Of a DNA stretch of 64,000 bases, positions 41,867 through 50,202 are shown one piece after another. The stretch spans positions 52,945-116,944 of the forward strand of contig NZ_VCKY01000003.1 in the NCBI RefSeq assembly GCF_005889735.1. The letters run 5' to 3'. Numbering within the stretch: position 1 is the first letter of the stretch; every line of letters starts with the position of its first letter. The stretch is from Nonomuraea turkmeniaca (GTDB taxonomy: Bacteria > Actinomycetota > Actinomycetes > Streptosporangiales > Streptosporangiaceae). The notes beneath the pieces are model-generated. The model ran no database searches, had not been told where the DNA came from, and worked only from the letters and a program-made list of their open reading frames with translations. The translations under genes were made by a program, and so were the position numbers.

Positions 41867-44022
41867 CAGCCGATCGGTGCCGCGATCTGGATGAGGTCGA
41901 TGTCGGGGGCGTAGCCGGCGGAGGCGTTGCCGAACGTGATCGTGTTCGCGCCCGCGGCCAGGGTCACGTCGACGACCGTGGTGCGGTAGTTCGACCAGCC
42001 CAGCGTGTTGCGGAAGTAGTGCCTGGCCCCCGGTCCGCCGTTGACGGAGATGTCGGCGTAACGGTCGACGATGTTGGAGTTGTAGTTGGTGGCGCCCTCG
42101 CCCAGCTCGCCGTTGGCGTAGGTGACGACCATGCGGTAGCGGCCGGCGGCCGGGGCCGTGACGTTGTTGAAGCGCAGCGTGTTGGCCGCGCCGGCACCGA
42201 TGTAGCCGACGTACGAGCCGCCCGACGCCGCGGAGTTGGACGCGACCCTCGCGGCGCCGCTCAGCGTGTTGGTGGGGGATTCAGCCTGGTACGAGGTGAT
42301 CGTCCCGGTGGTGGGCGTGACCTCGATGTAGTCGATGTTGACCGCGTCCCGGTCGTCGGAGGCGTAGGCGTTGACGTCGACGCGGTTGATTCCGGCGGTC
42401 AGGAACACCTTGGTGGTGACGGTGTTCCAGGTGTTCCAGTCCGCGGTGCCCGGCAGCGTCACGGTGGTGAGGTCGGCGCCGTTGAGCCGCATCCGGATCG
42501 AGCGGGTGGCCGGGGCGCCGCTGTACGGGCCCGCCGAGTAGCGCAGGGCGATGGTGTGGTAGCCGTCCGCCGGGGCGGTCACCACGAACTTGGTGCTCGC
42601 GCTGGTGCTGGCGCCGTACCCCTCGGAGAAGGACGTGCCCGAATAGCCGGTGTTCGAGCCGTACGTGACGCGGGCGGAGCCGGCCAGGGCGGCGTACTCG
42701 GCCTCGTACCGCTGTGCCGAGCCCACCTGGGACAGGTCCTTGTTGGGGGTCACGATCACGTGGTAGGCCGACGTTCCCTTCAAGCCGGTCAGCGGGATCG
42801 TGATCTGCCCGCCGGAGGCCGTGTAGTCGCTCTCGCTCACCCGATACGGGCCGGGGGAGGGGTTCAGGCCGGTGCTGTCGACGCCCCACACGGTGGCGTG
42901 GACCGTCGTGCCCAGGTAGGACGGGATGCCCTTGACCACGACGTTCGTGTCGTACGTGCCGCTCGCCGGGTTGTTGCCGCCGAAGATCACCCGAGCCTGC
43001 TTCGTGGCCGGGTCCAGCGCCGCCACGCCCTGCAACGGGCCGCCGGGCGCGGGCGGGGTGACGGCGACCGTCGTGCCGGTCAGCTCGCCGTACCACTTGT
43101 ACAGCCACCAGCCGCCGGTCGCCTGGTTGTTCCCGGTGACGAGGTCGTTGAGCCCGCCGGCCGTCGTCCAGTACGCCAGGCAGCCGTCGACCTTGCTGTT
43201 CTCGAACTTGGCCACGAACTGCACCAGATTCCCCGGGACGCCGAGGTCGCCGGAGAACCGGCCGTACTCGTTGATCGAGATCTGGCGCGGGGAGACGCCC
43301 AGGCTCGACTCGATCGCCCGGTAGTCGTTGTAGTGCTCGTGCCAGCTGGTGTAGAAGTCGTCGCCGAGCTCGTGCCACGTCGTCACGTCCGGGAGCACGT
43401 TGTTGTCGCGGGCGAACGTCATGAACCTGCGCAGGTCGGCCGAGCGGTAGGAGGCGAAGTTCGGGCCGGCGATGCGGGCGCCGGGGTCGATGGAGCGGAT
43501 GCGCTGGTAGACGGTCCTGTAGTCGTTGAGGAAGCCGGTCAGGTTGCCTGCGTACCAGATCTGGTCGGGCTCGTTGAACGGGACGTAGACGTAGGAGGTG
43601 CGGTACGGGTCGGCGACGACCTTCCTCGTCATCGTGTCCACCTTGGCCAGGTAGTCGTTGATGCCGAGGTTCTCGTACGGCCACTGCTTGTAGATGTCCT
43701 GCATGTAGATCTGGATGTCGCGGCCGCCCGCCCGCTTGAACATCGGGGCGACCTTGAGCGCGTCGCCGTTCGGGTGCTGCAGGCCGTCGGGGGCCTTCTG
43801 GGCGGTGACCTGGGGTTTGAGAGCGGCCAGCATGGTCTCGTTCGGGATGCCCTCGTCGCCGAGCCCGTACAGGAAGCCGGTCGCGCCGTAGCGCAGGGGG
43901 CCGGTATGGGTGGCGAGGTCGACGACCAGCTGGGACGGCGCGGCGGCGCCGGGAGTCGCGGGTACCACACTGATCACGAGGGCCGCCGCCAAGGCTGCGG
44001 ACCAAACATTTCTCCTCCTCAT
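41866..44022 (-). CDS. Secreted clan GH-A glycosidase with two C-terminal CBM35/CBM6-like modules
   Basis: A 718-residue exported protein. Start ATG 44022 behind GAGGAGCGCC, with signal peptide ending PATPGAAAP. The catalytic barrel (about 30-345) has FNEPDQIWYAG (acid/base Glu151) and QISINEYGRFSG (nucleophile Glu252), like GH39-related enzymes. A beta-domain follows (345-430), then two carbohydrate-binding modules starting at RYEAEYAALAGSARVTYGSN and SYQAESPTNTLSGAARV and ending in NIDYIEV and DIDLIQI. The family is not assigned with certainty. Two tandem operators precede it. It probably attacks a plant cell-wall polysaccharide. Confidence 0.82.
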   Translation of the reverse strand: MRRRNVWSAALAAALVISVVPATPGAAAPSQLVVDLATHTGPLRYGATGFLYGLGDEGIPNETMLAALKPQVTAQKAPDGLQHPNGDALKVAPMFKRAGGRDIQIYMQDIYKQWPYENLGINDYLAKVDTMTRKVVADPYRTSYVYVPFNEPDQIWYAGNLTGFLNDYRTVYQRIRSIDPGARIAGPNFASYRSADLRRFMTFARDNNVLPDVTTWHELGDDFYTSWHEHYNDYRAIESSLGVSPRQISINEYGRFSGDLGVPGNLVQFVAKFENSKVDGCLAYWTTAGGLNDLVTGNNQATGGWWLYKWYGELTGTTVAVTPPAPGGPLQGVAALDPATKQARVIFGGNNPASGTYDTNVVVKGIPSYLGTTVHATVWGVDSTGLNPSPGPYRVSESDYTASGGQITIPLTGLKGTSAYHVIVTPNKDLSQVGSAQRYEAEYAALAGSARVTYGSNTGYSGTSFSEGYGASTSASTKFVVTAPADGYHTIALRYSAGPYSGAPATRSIRMRLNGADLTTVTLPGTADWNTWNTVTTKVFLTAGINRVDVNAYASDDRDAVNIDYIEVTPTTGTITSYQAESPTNTLSGAARVASNSAASGGSYVGYIGAGAANTLRFNNVTAPAAGRYRMVVTYANGELGEGATNYNSNIVDRYADISVNGGPGARHYFRNTLGWSNYRTTVVDVTLAAGANTITFGNASAGYAPDIDLIQIAAPIG

Positions 44023-44043
44023 GGCGCTCCTCACAGCGCTCGA

Positions 44044-44057
44044 TGTGATCGGTCACA
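44044..44057. promoter_or_regulatory. LacI-type operator copy 1 (TGTGATCGGTCACA)
   Basis: Near-palindrome with central CG, 22 bp upstream of the glycosidase ATG. The arms extend to GATGTGA / TCACATC. An identical 14-bp copy lies 31 bp further upstream. Confidence 0.65.
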
Positions 44058-44074
44058 TCTTTCTGATGCCTGAG

Positions 44075-44088
44075 TGTGATCGGTCACA
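44075..44088. promoter_or_regulatory. LacI-type operator copy 2 (TGTGATCGGTCACA)
   Basis: Identical to copy 1; 31 bp centre to centre, about three helical turns, so two dimers would bind the same DNA face. No promoter boxes were clear between them. Confidence 0.65.
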
Positions 44089-44269
44089 TCGATCAGGAGA
44101 AGAGGTGTTTCCAGGTTGTTACCGAAGTGGCACGGCAGTCGCGGCGCGGGCCCGTAAGGCACGTGGCCACCCGTGGAAGGATGACGTGTCTCCACGGACT
44201 ACCCAAGCGGATAGTTTTATGCACGACCGGGTAATATGCTGTACAAGTGAATCGAAAGTCGGCAACAGG

Positions 44270-44926
44270 GTGAGAGCAGCGGCTCCCGAGGACCTGACCG
44301 CGCGGGCGCGCATCAGAGACGCGGCCATGCAGCACTTCGGCGACCTCGGCTACGAGGGGGCGACGCTCCGCGGCATCGCCGAGACCGCCGGCGTCTCACC
44401 TGGCCTGGTGCGTCACCACTTCGGGTCCAAACAAGGGTTGCGCGAGGCCTGCGACGAGCACCTGATCAGAATGATCAGGCAGGTCAACGACCAGACCAGG
44501 GCGGGCATGGCCTCCGGAGCGCTGACCTCCGTGCTCGCCGCGCGGTCCGCGCTCGTCGGGCCCTACCAGCGGTACATGACGCGGGCCCTGGCCGAGGGCG
44601 CGGCGGGCGCGCTGTTCGACGAGCTCGTACGGCTTTTCGTGCCGTGGCTGAACGACGCCGACAAAAGCCGCCCGGATCCCCCCACGGTGGACGTCAAGAT
44701 CCGCGCGGCCATCGGCGTGGCGATGGGCTTGTCCATCGGGGTGTTGCACGGGCACATCTCGCGGACGATCGGCGTCGACGTGTCCAGCCCCGAAGGTGAC
44801 CGCCTGCTGGCTCGCGCTCTCGTCGACATCTATTCGCATCCCATGCTCAGCATCGAGGACGCGGGCCGGATCCTGCGTGCGCTCGATGAGGCTGAGTCCT
44901 CATCCCCTCAAGGAGAATCACGATGA
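44270..44926 (+). CDS. TetR-family regulator
   Basis: A 218-residue TetR protein, start GTG 44270 ([20 protein letters not shown]), with a possible TAATAT -10 at 44232-44237. [23 protein letters not shown] and [20 protein letters not shown]. The C-terminal domain is typical of TetRs that sit beside ABC-2 drug exporters. Its stop overlaps the ATPase start (ATGA). The exporter it presumably controlled is broken. Confidence 0.85.
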   Translation: MRAAAPEDLTARARIRDAAMQHFGDLGYEGATLRGIAETAGVSPGLVRHHFGSKQGLREACDEHLIRMIRQVNDQTRAGMASGALTSVLAARSALVGPYQRYMTRALAEGAAGALFDELVRLFVPWLNDADKSRPDPPTVDVKIRAAIGVAMGLSIGVLHGHISRTIGVDVSSPEGDRLLARALVDIYSHPMLSIEDAGRILRALDEAESSSPQGESR

Positions 44927-45335
44927 CTGACGCCATCGCGGTGTCCGGTCTGGTCAAGACGTTCGGCACCAGCCGGGCACTGAACGGCCTGAATCTCACG
45001 GTCGGCACCGGCGAGGTGCACGGCTTCCTGGGGCCCAACGGCGCAGGCAAGACGACGACCATCCGCGTGCTGCTCGGCCTGCTGCGGGCCGACGGGGGAC
45101 AGGTGCGCCTGCTGGGCGGCGATCCCTGGCGCGATGCGGTCAACCTGCACAAGAGGCCGGCCTACGTGCCGGGCGATGTGAGCCTCTGGCCGAACCTGAC
45201 GGGAGGTGAGGCCATCGACCTCTTCGGCGACCTGCGCGGCGGGCTGGACAGGACCCGCCGGGCCGAGCTCGTGGCACGATTCCAGCTGGATCCCACCAAG
45301 CGGTGCCGCACCTACTCGAAGGGAAACAGGCGCGA
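44923..45335 (+). pseudogene. ABC exporter ATPase, truncated
   Basis: ATG 44923 behind AAGGAG. Walker [21 protein letters not shown] is intact and the frame continues to [10 protein letters not shown], just before the signature region. Signature, Walker B and switch His are missing. At about 45335 the sequence jumps into the C-terminal half of a permease. Cannot hydrolyse ATP. Confidence 0.75.
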
Positions 45336-45975
45336 TGACCGGCAACGCGGGCGCCGCCAAGATCCTTGATCAGCTCGCCGGCGCGGATGTCGCGAACCTG
45401 GTGAACACCTTCTACGCGGCAATGATGAACGTGTACGGCGTCCTGGCGGCAGGCTTCGTGGTCCAGGCGCTGCTGCGGCTGCGTACGGACGAGGCGGGCG
45501 GAACGGCCGAAGCGGTGCTGGCCACCGCCGTGGGCCGGGTCCGCTGGGTGATCGCGCACCTGGCCTGCGCGGTGATCGGCGCCACCGCCCTGCTGGTGGC
45601 GGCGGGCGCGGGCATGGGGCTGGCCGATGCCGCCGTGGGCGGCGTCACCGGCGTGGGCCCGCTGATGGGCGCCGGGCTGGCGCAGCTGCCCGCCGCGCGA
45701 CCCTGGCCGGCTTCGTCGTTCTCGCTTTCGGCCTGCTGCCCCGGCTGACCGTCACGCTCGCCTGGGCAGCGCTTGTAGTGAGCATTGTCTGTGGGTTGCT
45801 CGGCGAGGTGTTCGGACTGCCCCAGACGGTGCGGGACCTGTCGCCGTTCAGCCATGTGCCGCCGATCCCGGCCGCCGAAGTGACATTCGCGCCGCTCGCG
45901 GCGCTGGTGCTCACGACCGCCGGGCTGGCGGCGATGGGGCTGGCCCTGTTCCGGCGCAGGAGCCTGGCACTCTAG
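45336..45975 (+). pseudogene. ABC-2 exporter permease, C-terminal half with frameshift
   Basis: [40 protein letters not shown] and VLATAVGRVRWVIAHL match the second half of polyketide/tetronasin-type ABC-2 permeases. Near 45695 the frame shifts; the next frame continues ATLAGFVVLAFGLLPRLTVT and SPFSHVPPIP to FRRRSLAL, stopping at 45975. One deletion has fused ATPase and permease. Confidence 0.7.
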
Positions 45976-46005
45976 GCGCTCGGCTGCCTGCTCACCACCG
46001 CCCGC

Positions 46006-46668
46006 TCACCCTCGCCTGCTCACCCTCGCCTGCTCACCCCCGCCGGCGGCCCGCTCTCCGGCCGTGCGCCGAGGACGGCGGGCCACGTAGACCACCGCGG
46101 GAGGCAGGTTACGCCAGACCGTCATGCTGGTCACGACCTCCTCGAACTCGGTCCGCAGGCCACCGATCAGCCGCCTCGCCGGGGCGGCCCAGCGCGTCCA
46201 GTTGTAGGCGAACTGCGTGTAGACCCCGGCGGGGGACAGAACGCGAGCCACCGACTCGACCAGTGGGGGCTGCCCGGCGTAGGCGACCCACGGCAGGCCG
46301 CTGACCACGACGTCCACCGGCCCGACGCCGAGCCCGGAGAGCAGGCCGGGCAGGCGTGCGGCGTCCTCGCACACCACCTCGACCGACGGGTACGCCCGCG
46401 CGATCTCCGCGGCGAACCTGTCATTGAGCTCGACCACGACATGCCTGCCACGGCCGCCCAGCCGTCGCTGGATGGCCGAGGTGAAGGCGCCCGTCCCCGC
46501 GCCGAGCTCGACCACGACCGGCTCGCCACGCTCCGGGACGCCCACCACCATCCGCGCCGCCAGCCACGGCGAGCTGGGCAGCACCGAAGCCGTACGCATG
46601 GGCGACCTGACGAATTCCCACAGGAACCGGCCGCTGCCGCCGCCACGACGCGCCTGATCGGTTGTCAC
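46006..46668 (-). CDS. SAM-dependent methyltransferase (PmtA-like)
   Basis: A 220-residue class I methyltransferase, start GTG 46668 behind GGGGAGAAGG. SAM motif I is VVVELGAGTGAFTSAI; VVVELNDRFAAEIARAYP is motif II; DVVVSGLPW is motif IV. FLWEFVRSPMRTASVLPSSP at the N-terminus is typical of the phospholipid N-methyltransferase/rRNA-adenine-like small methyltransferases. Three 14-bp tandem repeats (46005-46045) encode its Ala/Gly-rich C-terminal tail. Substrate unverified. Confidence 0.8.
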   Translation of the reverse strand: MTTDQARRGGGSGRFLWEFVRSPMRTASVLPSSPWLAARMVVGVPERGEPVVVELGAGTGAFTSAIQRRLGGRGRHVVVELNDRFAAEIARAYPSVEVVCEDAARLPGLLSGLGVGPVDVVVSGLPWVAYAGQPPLVESVARVLSPAGVYTQFAYNWTRWAAPARRLIGGLRTEFEEVVTSMTVWRNLPPAVVYVARRPRRTAGERAAGGGEQARVSRRG

Positions 46669-46801
46669 AGTCCTTCTCCCCGGGCCGGCTCCGCCATCCG
46701 CTCAAATCCTTGCTTACGTGCGACGGCGCGACGTAGCGCGGGCGTGGCTCACAGATGAACACCAGGGCCTGTGACCGAAGATCGAGACGCCGGCCCGCCG
46801 C

Positions 46802-47593
46802 CTACCGCAGGGCGGGTGCGGGCGCCGGAGAGGCCGGTGCGCTCTCCCGAGACAGGTCCTCAGAGGGTGACGGGGTGGATGGGGTCGCCGGTGGCGACCC
46901 CAGCGTGGCCGGCGGACTGTACGGAGCGGGTGTGACGGACACCGTGCCGCTCGGGGCCGGGGTCGCGGTGACCTGCCCGCGGATCGAGGACGGCGTGGGT
47001 GAGGGAGCCGGTGATCCGGCACCGGCCGGCGCCGGCGAGGCCGAACGGGAGCGCGGCTGCCGCAGGGCGGGCTCGGCTCGCCGCTCCTTGGGGCCGTGCC
47101 GCCTGCCGGGCTCGGCCTTCCTGAGGGTCTTGCCGTTCACCTGGTCGGCCACCGTCTGCCCGGCGAGGATCTGGTAGATCAGGATGCCGCCGAAACTGAT
47201 CGTGAACACCAGCGCGGCGGCCGCGCCCACGCGCAGCCACCCCAGCCGCCCGCGCGGCGGGTGCGGCAGCGTGACGGGCGGTGTCGCGGCTTCGGACTGG
47301 GCCGGGCGCTTGCGCCAGCTGGTCGTGGTGTGCTGCCTGACCTTGTCGCCGGTACGCCGGAGATAGTGGGTGTAGATGTCGGTGCCCACCATGGTGGCCA
47401 CGCTCATCAGCGCCGCGCCGATCACGGTCCCCGCCATGCCGAGATAGGAGGCCGCGATCGCGGCTGTGAGAGCGGCCAGGGCGCCACCGATGATCTGCGT
47501 GACGCTCAGTCGCACGTGGCGCCGCTTCCCGCGCCCGGTTCGGGTGGTGATCGTGCTCTTGCTGCTGGTCGGGGTCTGGTGCCTGCCGGTCAT
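46802..47593 (-). CDS. Membrane protein with Pro/Ser-rich extracellular tail
   Basis: A 263-residue protein from ATG 47593 behind GCGGAGCC. A basic N-terminus (TTRTGRGKRRHVRLSVTQII) precedes two hydrophobic segments (GGALAALTAAIAASYLGMAG, TVIGAALMSVATMVGT), a cytoplasmic basic loop, a third helix (GAAAALVFTISFGGILIYQI) and about 100 residues rich in Pro, Ser, Thr and Ala. The frame is open upstream, but that translation is not protein-like. No family recognised. Confidence 0.6.
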   Translation of the reverse strand: MTGRHQTPTSSKSTITTRTGRGKRRHVRLSVTQIIGGALAALTAAIAASYLGMAGTVIGAALMSVATMVGTDIYTHYLRRTGDKVRQHTTTSWRKRPAQSEAATPPVTLPHPPRGRLGWLRVGAAAALVFTISFGGILIYQILAGQTVADQVNGKTLRKAEPGRRHGPKERRAEPALRQPRSRSASPAPAGAGSPAPSPTPSSIRGQVTATPAPSGTVSVTPAPYSPPATLGSPPATPSTPSPSEDLSRESAPASPAPAPALR

Positions 47594-48406
47594 GGCTCCG
47601 CTGGCCAGCCTTCCTCGTGATCGGGCGCGAGTGCGCCCCTGGCGTGTTCGTGGTGCTCGCGCCCGGCTGGTAGAGAATCCATCGGGTCGGAATCGGGGCC
47701 GGGCCACAACGGGACAACAAGGGTGATGTGTGGCGCGCCGACCATGGCCGTGACGGCCGAGCGGCGGCTCCCGGGCGCTGCTGGGACCAGCCACGATGGC
47801 ATACTCGGGCAAAGCCGTCAGCCCCGACGCGCGGCGCCTGGCCTCCTCCTGATCAGGACGTTGCCATCTTTGGGACATTCGTCGCCCACACCGGCACCCT
47901 GAGCGCGACACCGGCGGCGCGTGCCGCTGCGGCGCCTCGCCCGTCAGCCGGCCAACCGCCCGAGTCCGCAATCCTCCCAGGTCAACCTGCCGCCCTCGTC
48001 CCGCGCGAACGCGCGCCGGGGAAGCCGGCGTCCGGCAGCAGCCCGCACATACGGAGCCACCGGCTCCCCGGGTCCTGGCGGCTTCGGCGGCGATCGCGGC
48101 CCTCAGATCGGCGGCGACCCGTCGACGGCCGTGCGCTGTCACGGCGGCGAGGCTGGGCTCTCCGGCGCCGCCGTGGACGGGGGATTTGCGGCTCGCCGAG
48201 GTGCCGAGCCGTCGGCGACACGGCTCGGCGAGCTGCCGCCCGATGGTGGAGGCCGGCCCGTACAGCCTGGTCCGCGATCTCGGGCCGGTGGTGCAGCGCC
48301 AACCTGACGGGCTGACGGGCTGACGGGCTGACGGTCGAGCGGGCGCTATTTCCCATGTAGCGCCTCCTCATCGAGACGTTGAAACCGTTCGATCAGGAGT
48401 TCTTTG
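47594..48406. other. About 800 bp without a recognisable gene
   Basis: Open frames here are GC-driven and Arg/Pro-rich, without domains or ribosome sites. The only structure is an 8-bp repeat CTGACGGG, 3.9 copies, at 48304-48334. Probably degraded sequence, like the flanking relics. Confidence 0.5.
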
Positions 48407-48632
48407 ATGACGATTCTCGGGACCGGCGCGACCGGGACGGTCGGCCGCCAGATCGTGGCGCAACTCGGCGGGCGCGGCGCGCCGGTCCCCGCCCTGACCA
48501 GGAACCCCGCCGCGGCCCGGCTGCCGGCCACTGTCGAGGTGGCCTGTGAGGACCTGACCGCGCCACTTCGCCGCCGAGCAGCCCGCGCTCTTCGTGCAGG
48601 ACGTCACGGCGTTCTTCGCGAAGCTGCGCTGA
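48407..48632 (+). pseudogene. NmrA-like N-terminus joined to a hydrolase C-terminus
   Basis: ATG 48407 behind AGGAG begins MTILGTGATGTVGRQIVAQL (Rossmann GxxGxxG) and runs to VEVACEDLTAP, the start of NmrA/SDR-type proteins. At about 48560 a different frame reads HFAAEQPALFVQDVTAFFAK and LR before a stop at 48632, a C-terminus like those of alpha/beta hydrolases. A deletion appears to have fused two genes. Confidence 0.55.
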
Positions 48633-48791
48633 GGACCGGAGTCTGCGCGCAGCGTCAATGGCGGTGCGCGCACGGCCAACGCCAGGCAAGGGGCCGCCGT
48701 CCCATCATGGAACCCGATTCCGGCGAAGCCCACTCATCGGGGAACGGGCTCAGGGCTGAGCGACACGACGAACAGAGTCCGCCGTTACATC

Positions 48792-49223
48792 ATGATCAAG
48801 TCACCCATCACGACCATCGTCAAGGCGGGATCGGCCGGCGTCATGGCCGCTGTCATGGCCGCCGGCCTGCTCGGCACTCCGGCCTTCGCCGCCCCCGGCA
48901 CGACCGGAGAGAGCACGATCGCGGGTGCCGCCTGCAGGAACATCTCGGGCAGCCCGAAGGGCGCCGCCAACGCGGACATCTCGGTCCGCGTCTGCTGGCA
49001 CCCGCGCAAGCGGGTCACGTGGACGGCCTACTTCTATCCCAGGGGCACGCGCATCGCCCTCGAAGGGACCGTCGTCCGCAAGGGCGTCGTCAGCACCTAC
49101 AAGTCACGCACCAGGGTGTCCTACAGCACCGCGCGCGGGACGTACCGCAAGGTCGACCACGTGTGGTTCAAGGCGTGCAAGGTGCGCGGCAACGTGTTCT
49201 ACGCCTGCGCCGCGATCCGCTGA
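48792..49223 (+). CDS. Small secreted protein
   Basis: A 143-residue exported protein: signal peptide to about residue 34 (VMAAVMAAGLLGTPAFAAPG), mature part of about 109 residues with four Cys (ACRNISGS, VCWHPRKRVTWTAYFYPRG, FKACKVRG, YACAAIR) that could form two disulfides, and a net positive charge. No family recognised. The ribosome site is weak. Confidence 0.6.
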   Translation: MIKSPITTIVKAGSAGVMAAVMAAGLLGTPAFAAPGTTGESTIAGAACRNISGSPKGAANADISVRVCWHPRKRVTWTAYFYPRGTRIALEGTVVRKGVVSTYKSRTRVSYSTARGTYRKVDHVWFKACKVRGNVFYACAAIR

Positions 49224-50015
49224 TCAAGCCCAGCGAGGCGCCGGAGCGGCAGGAGGCGGCCGGTAGCTGCACGTGGCGCCGGTGGAGACCGACGCCCGCA
49301 GGTGGGCGGCCAACTCGGGGTGGCGCTGGTCGAGCTGGCGCAGCGCGTTGCGGATGCGGTCGGTGACCGCCTTGCGGGCACGCTCCGCCTCGTCGCCCAG
49401 CCTGCGGGGCCGCCCGCCGAGACCGGCGGCGGCCCGCAGCTCGCCGAGCAGCGCCTGCCGCTCCGCGTCGAGCTCGGCCGCGCGTCGAGCTCGGCCGCGC
49501 GTCGATCGCGGCCGAGCTCGACGGCACGGCCGATCTCGTCGTCCGAGCTGCTCCAGCCGCTTCCGGTAGCGGGTCCTGGCCTCCTCGTCGAGCACGTCGT
49601 CGCCGCCGAGGCGGCCTGCCGCCACCACCACCTCGCCTCCCGACGGGTTGAGCAGCTCGACCGCGGACACGTCCACGCCCAGGCGCTCCAGCAGGATGCG
49701 CAGGTCTGCCAGACCCCTTGGAGTCGGGCAGGTGCACGGTGCGGCCGGCGAAGGCCAGGGTCCAGACCTCGCCGTCGAAGCGGAAGGCGGCGGCTCCGGG
49801 GCGCGGCAGGCGTATGGGCATGCCGACCAGCAGGAGCCGCTGAGCAGCCGCGCCCCACCGTGGACGGCCTCCTGCGCCGCGCTCGCCACCAGCGTGGACT
49901 TGCCGATCCCTGCCTCGCCGGTGACGAGCACCAGCGACCCGTGGCTGACCAGCGTGCGCTCGATCTCCCCGCGCAGGACCGCCGCGGGCCGGTCCCGTCC
50001 GATGAGCATCGCCAT
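49224..50015 (-). pseudogene. AAA-LuxR type regulator, internally deleted and frameshifted
   Basis: Starts MAMLIGRDRPAAVLRGEIER with Walker A VLVTGEAGIGKSTLVASAAQ, the N-terminus of large AAA/LuxR regulators. After residue 62 the frame slips and sequence from the C-terminal region follows: FRFDGEVWTLAFAGRTVHLP, LGDEAERARKAVTDRIRNAL and HPELAAHLRASVSTGATCSY. Hundreds of central residues are missing. An imperfect repeat at 49470-49530 (GTCGAGCTCGGCCGCGC twice) adds another frame break. Confidence 0.7.
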
Positions 50016-50067
50016 GCGGGCACCTTACGCGGACGCATCGACAACGCCGCGGCACCGATCGGGCAGC

Positions 50068-50078
50068 TGAAAGTTTCA
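50068..50078. promoter_or_regulatory. TGAAAGTTTCA palindrome
   Basis: Odd palindrome with central G about 125 bp upstream of the secreted protease-like gene; resembles the AAAGTTT cores before GH3. Weak evidence on its own. Confidence 0.25.
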
Positions 50079-50174
50079 CCGGGAAGCCGCAGGTCGGTCA
50101 CCGGCCCATCCAGGGGCGAGTTGACGGACGTCCCCGCACATGCGATCAAGGCTCGGACAGCGAAAGGCAGGAAA

Positions 50175-50188
50175 TGCTAGCGCTACCA
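50175..50188. promoter_or_regulatory. LacI-type operator TGCTAGCGCTACCA
   Basis: Fourteen-base palindrome around central CG with one mismatched pair, 15 bp before the ATG at 50203 and adjoining the ribosome site. The TAGCGCTA core is a standard LacI-family core. Confidence 0.55.
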
Positions 50189-50202
50189 CGCGGAGGCCCC
50201 CT

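Noticed and set aside
46005..46045. 14-bp tandem repeat at the methyltransferase C-terminus
   Set aside because: Short coding slippage repeat in a variable tail; no sign of function.
48304..48334. CTGACGGG repeated about four times
   Set aside because: Too short for a minisatellite of interest or CRISPR; no spacers; likely slippage.
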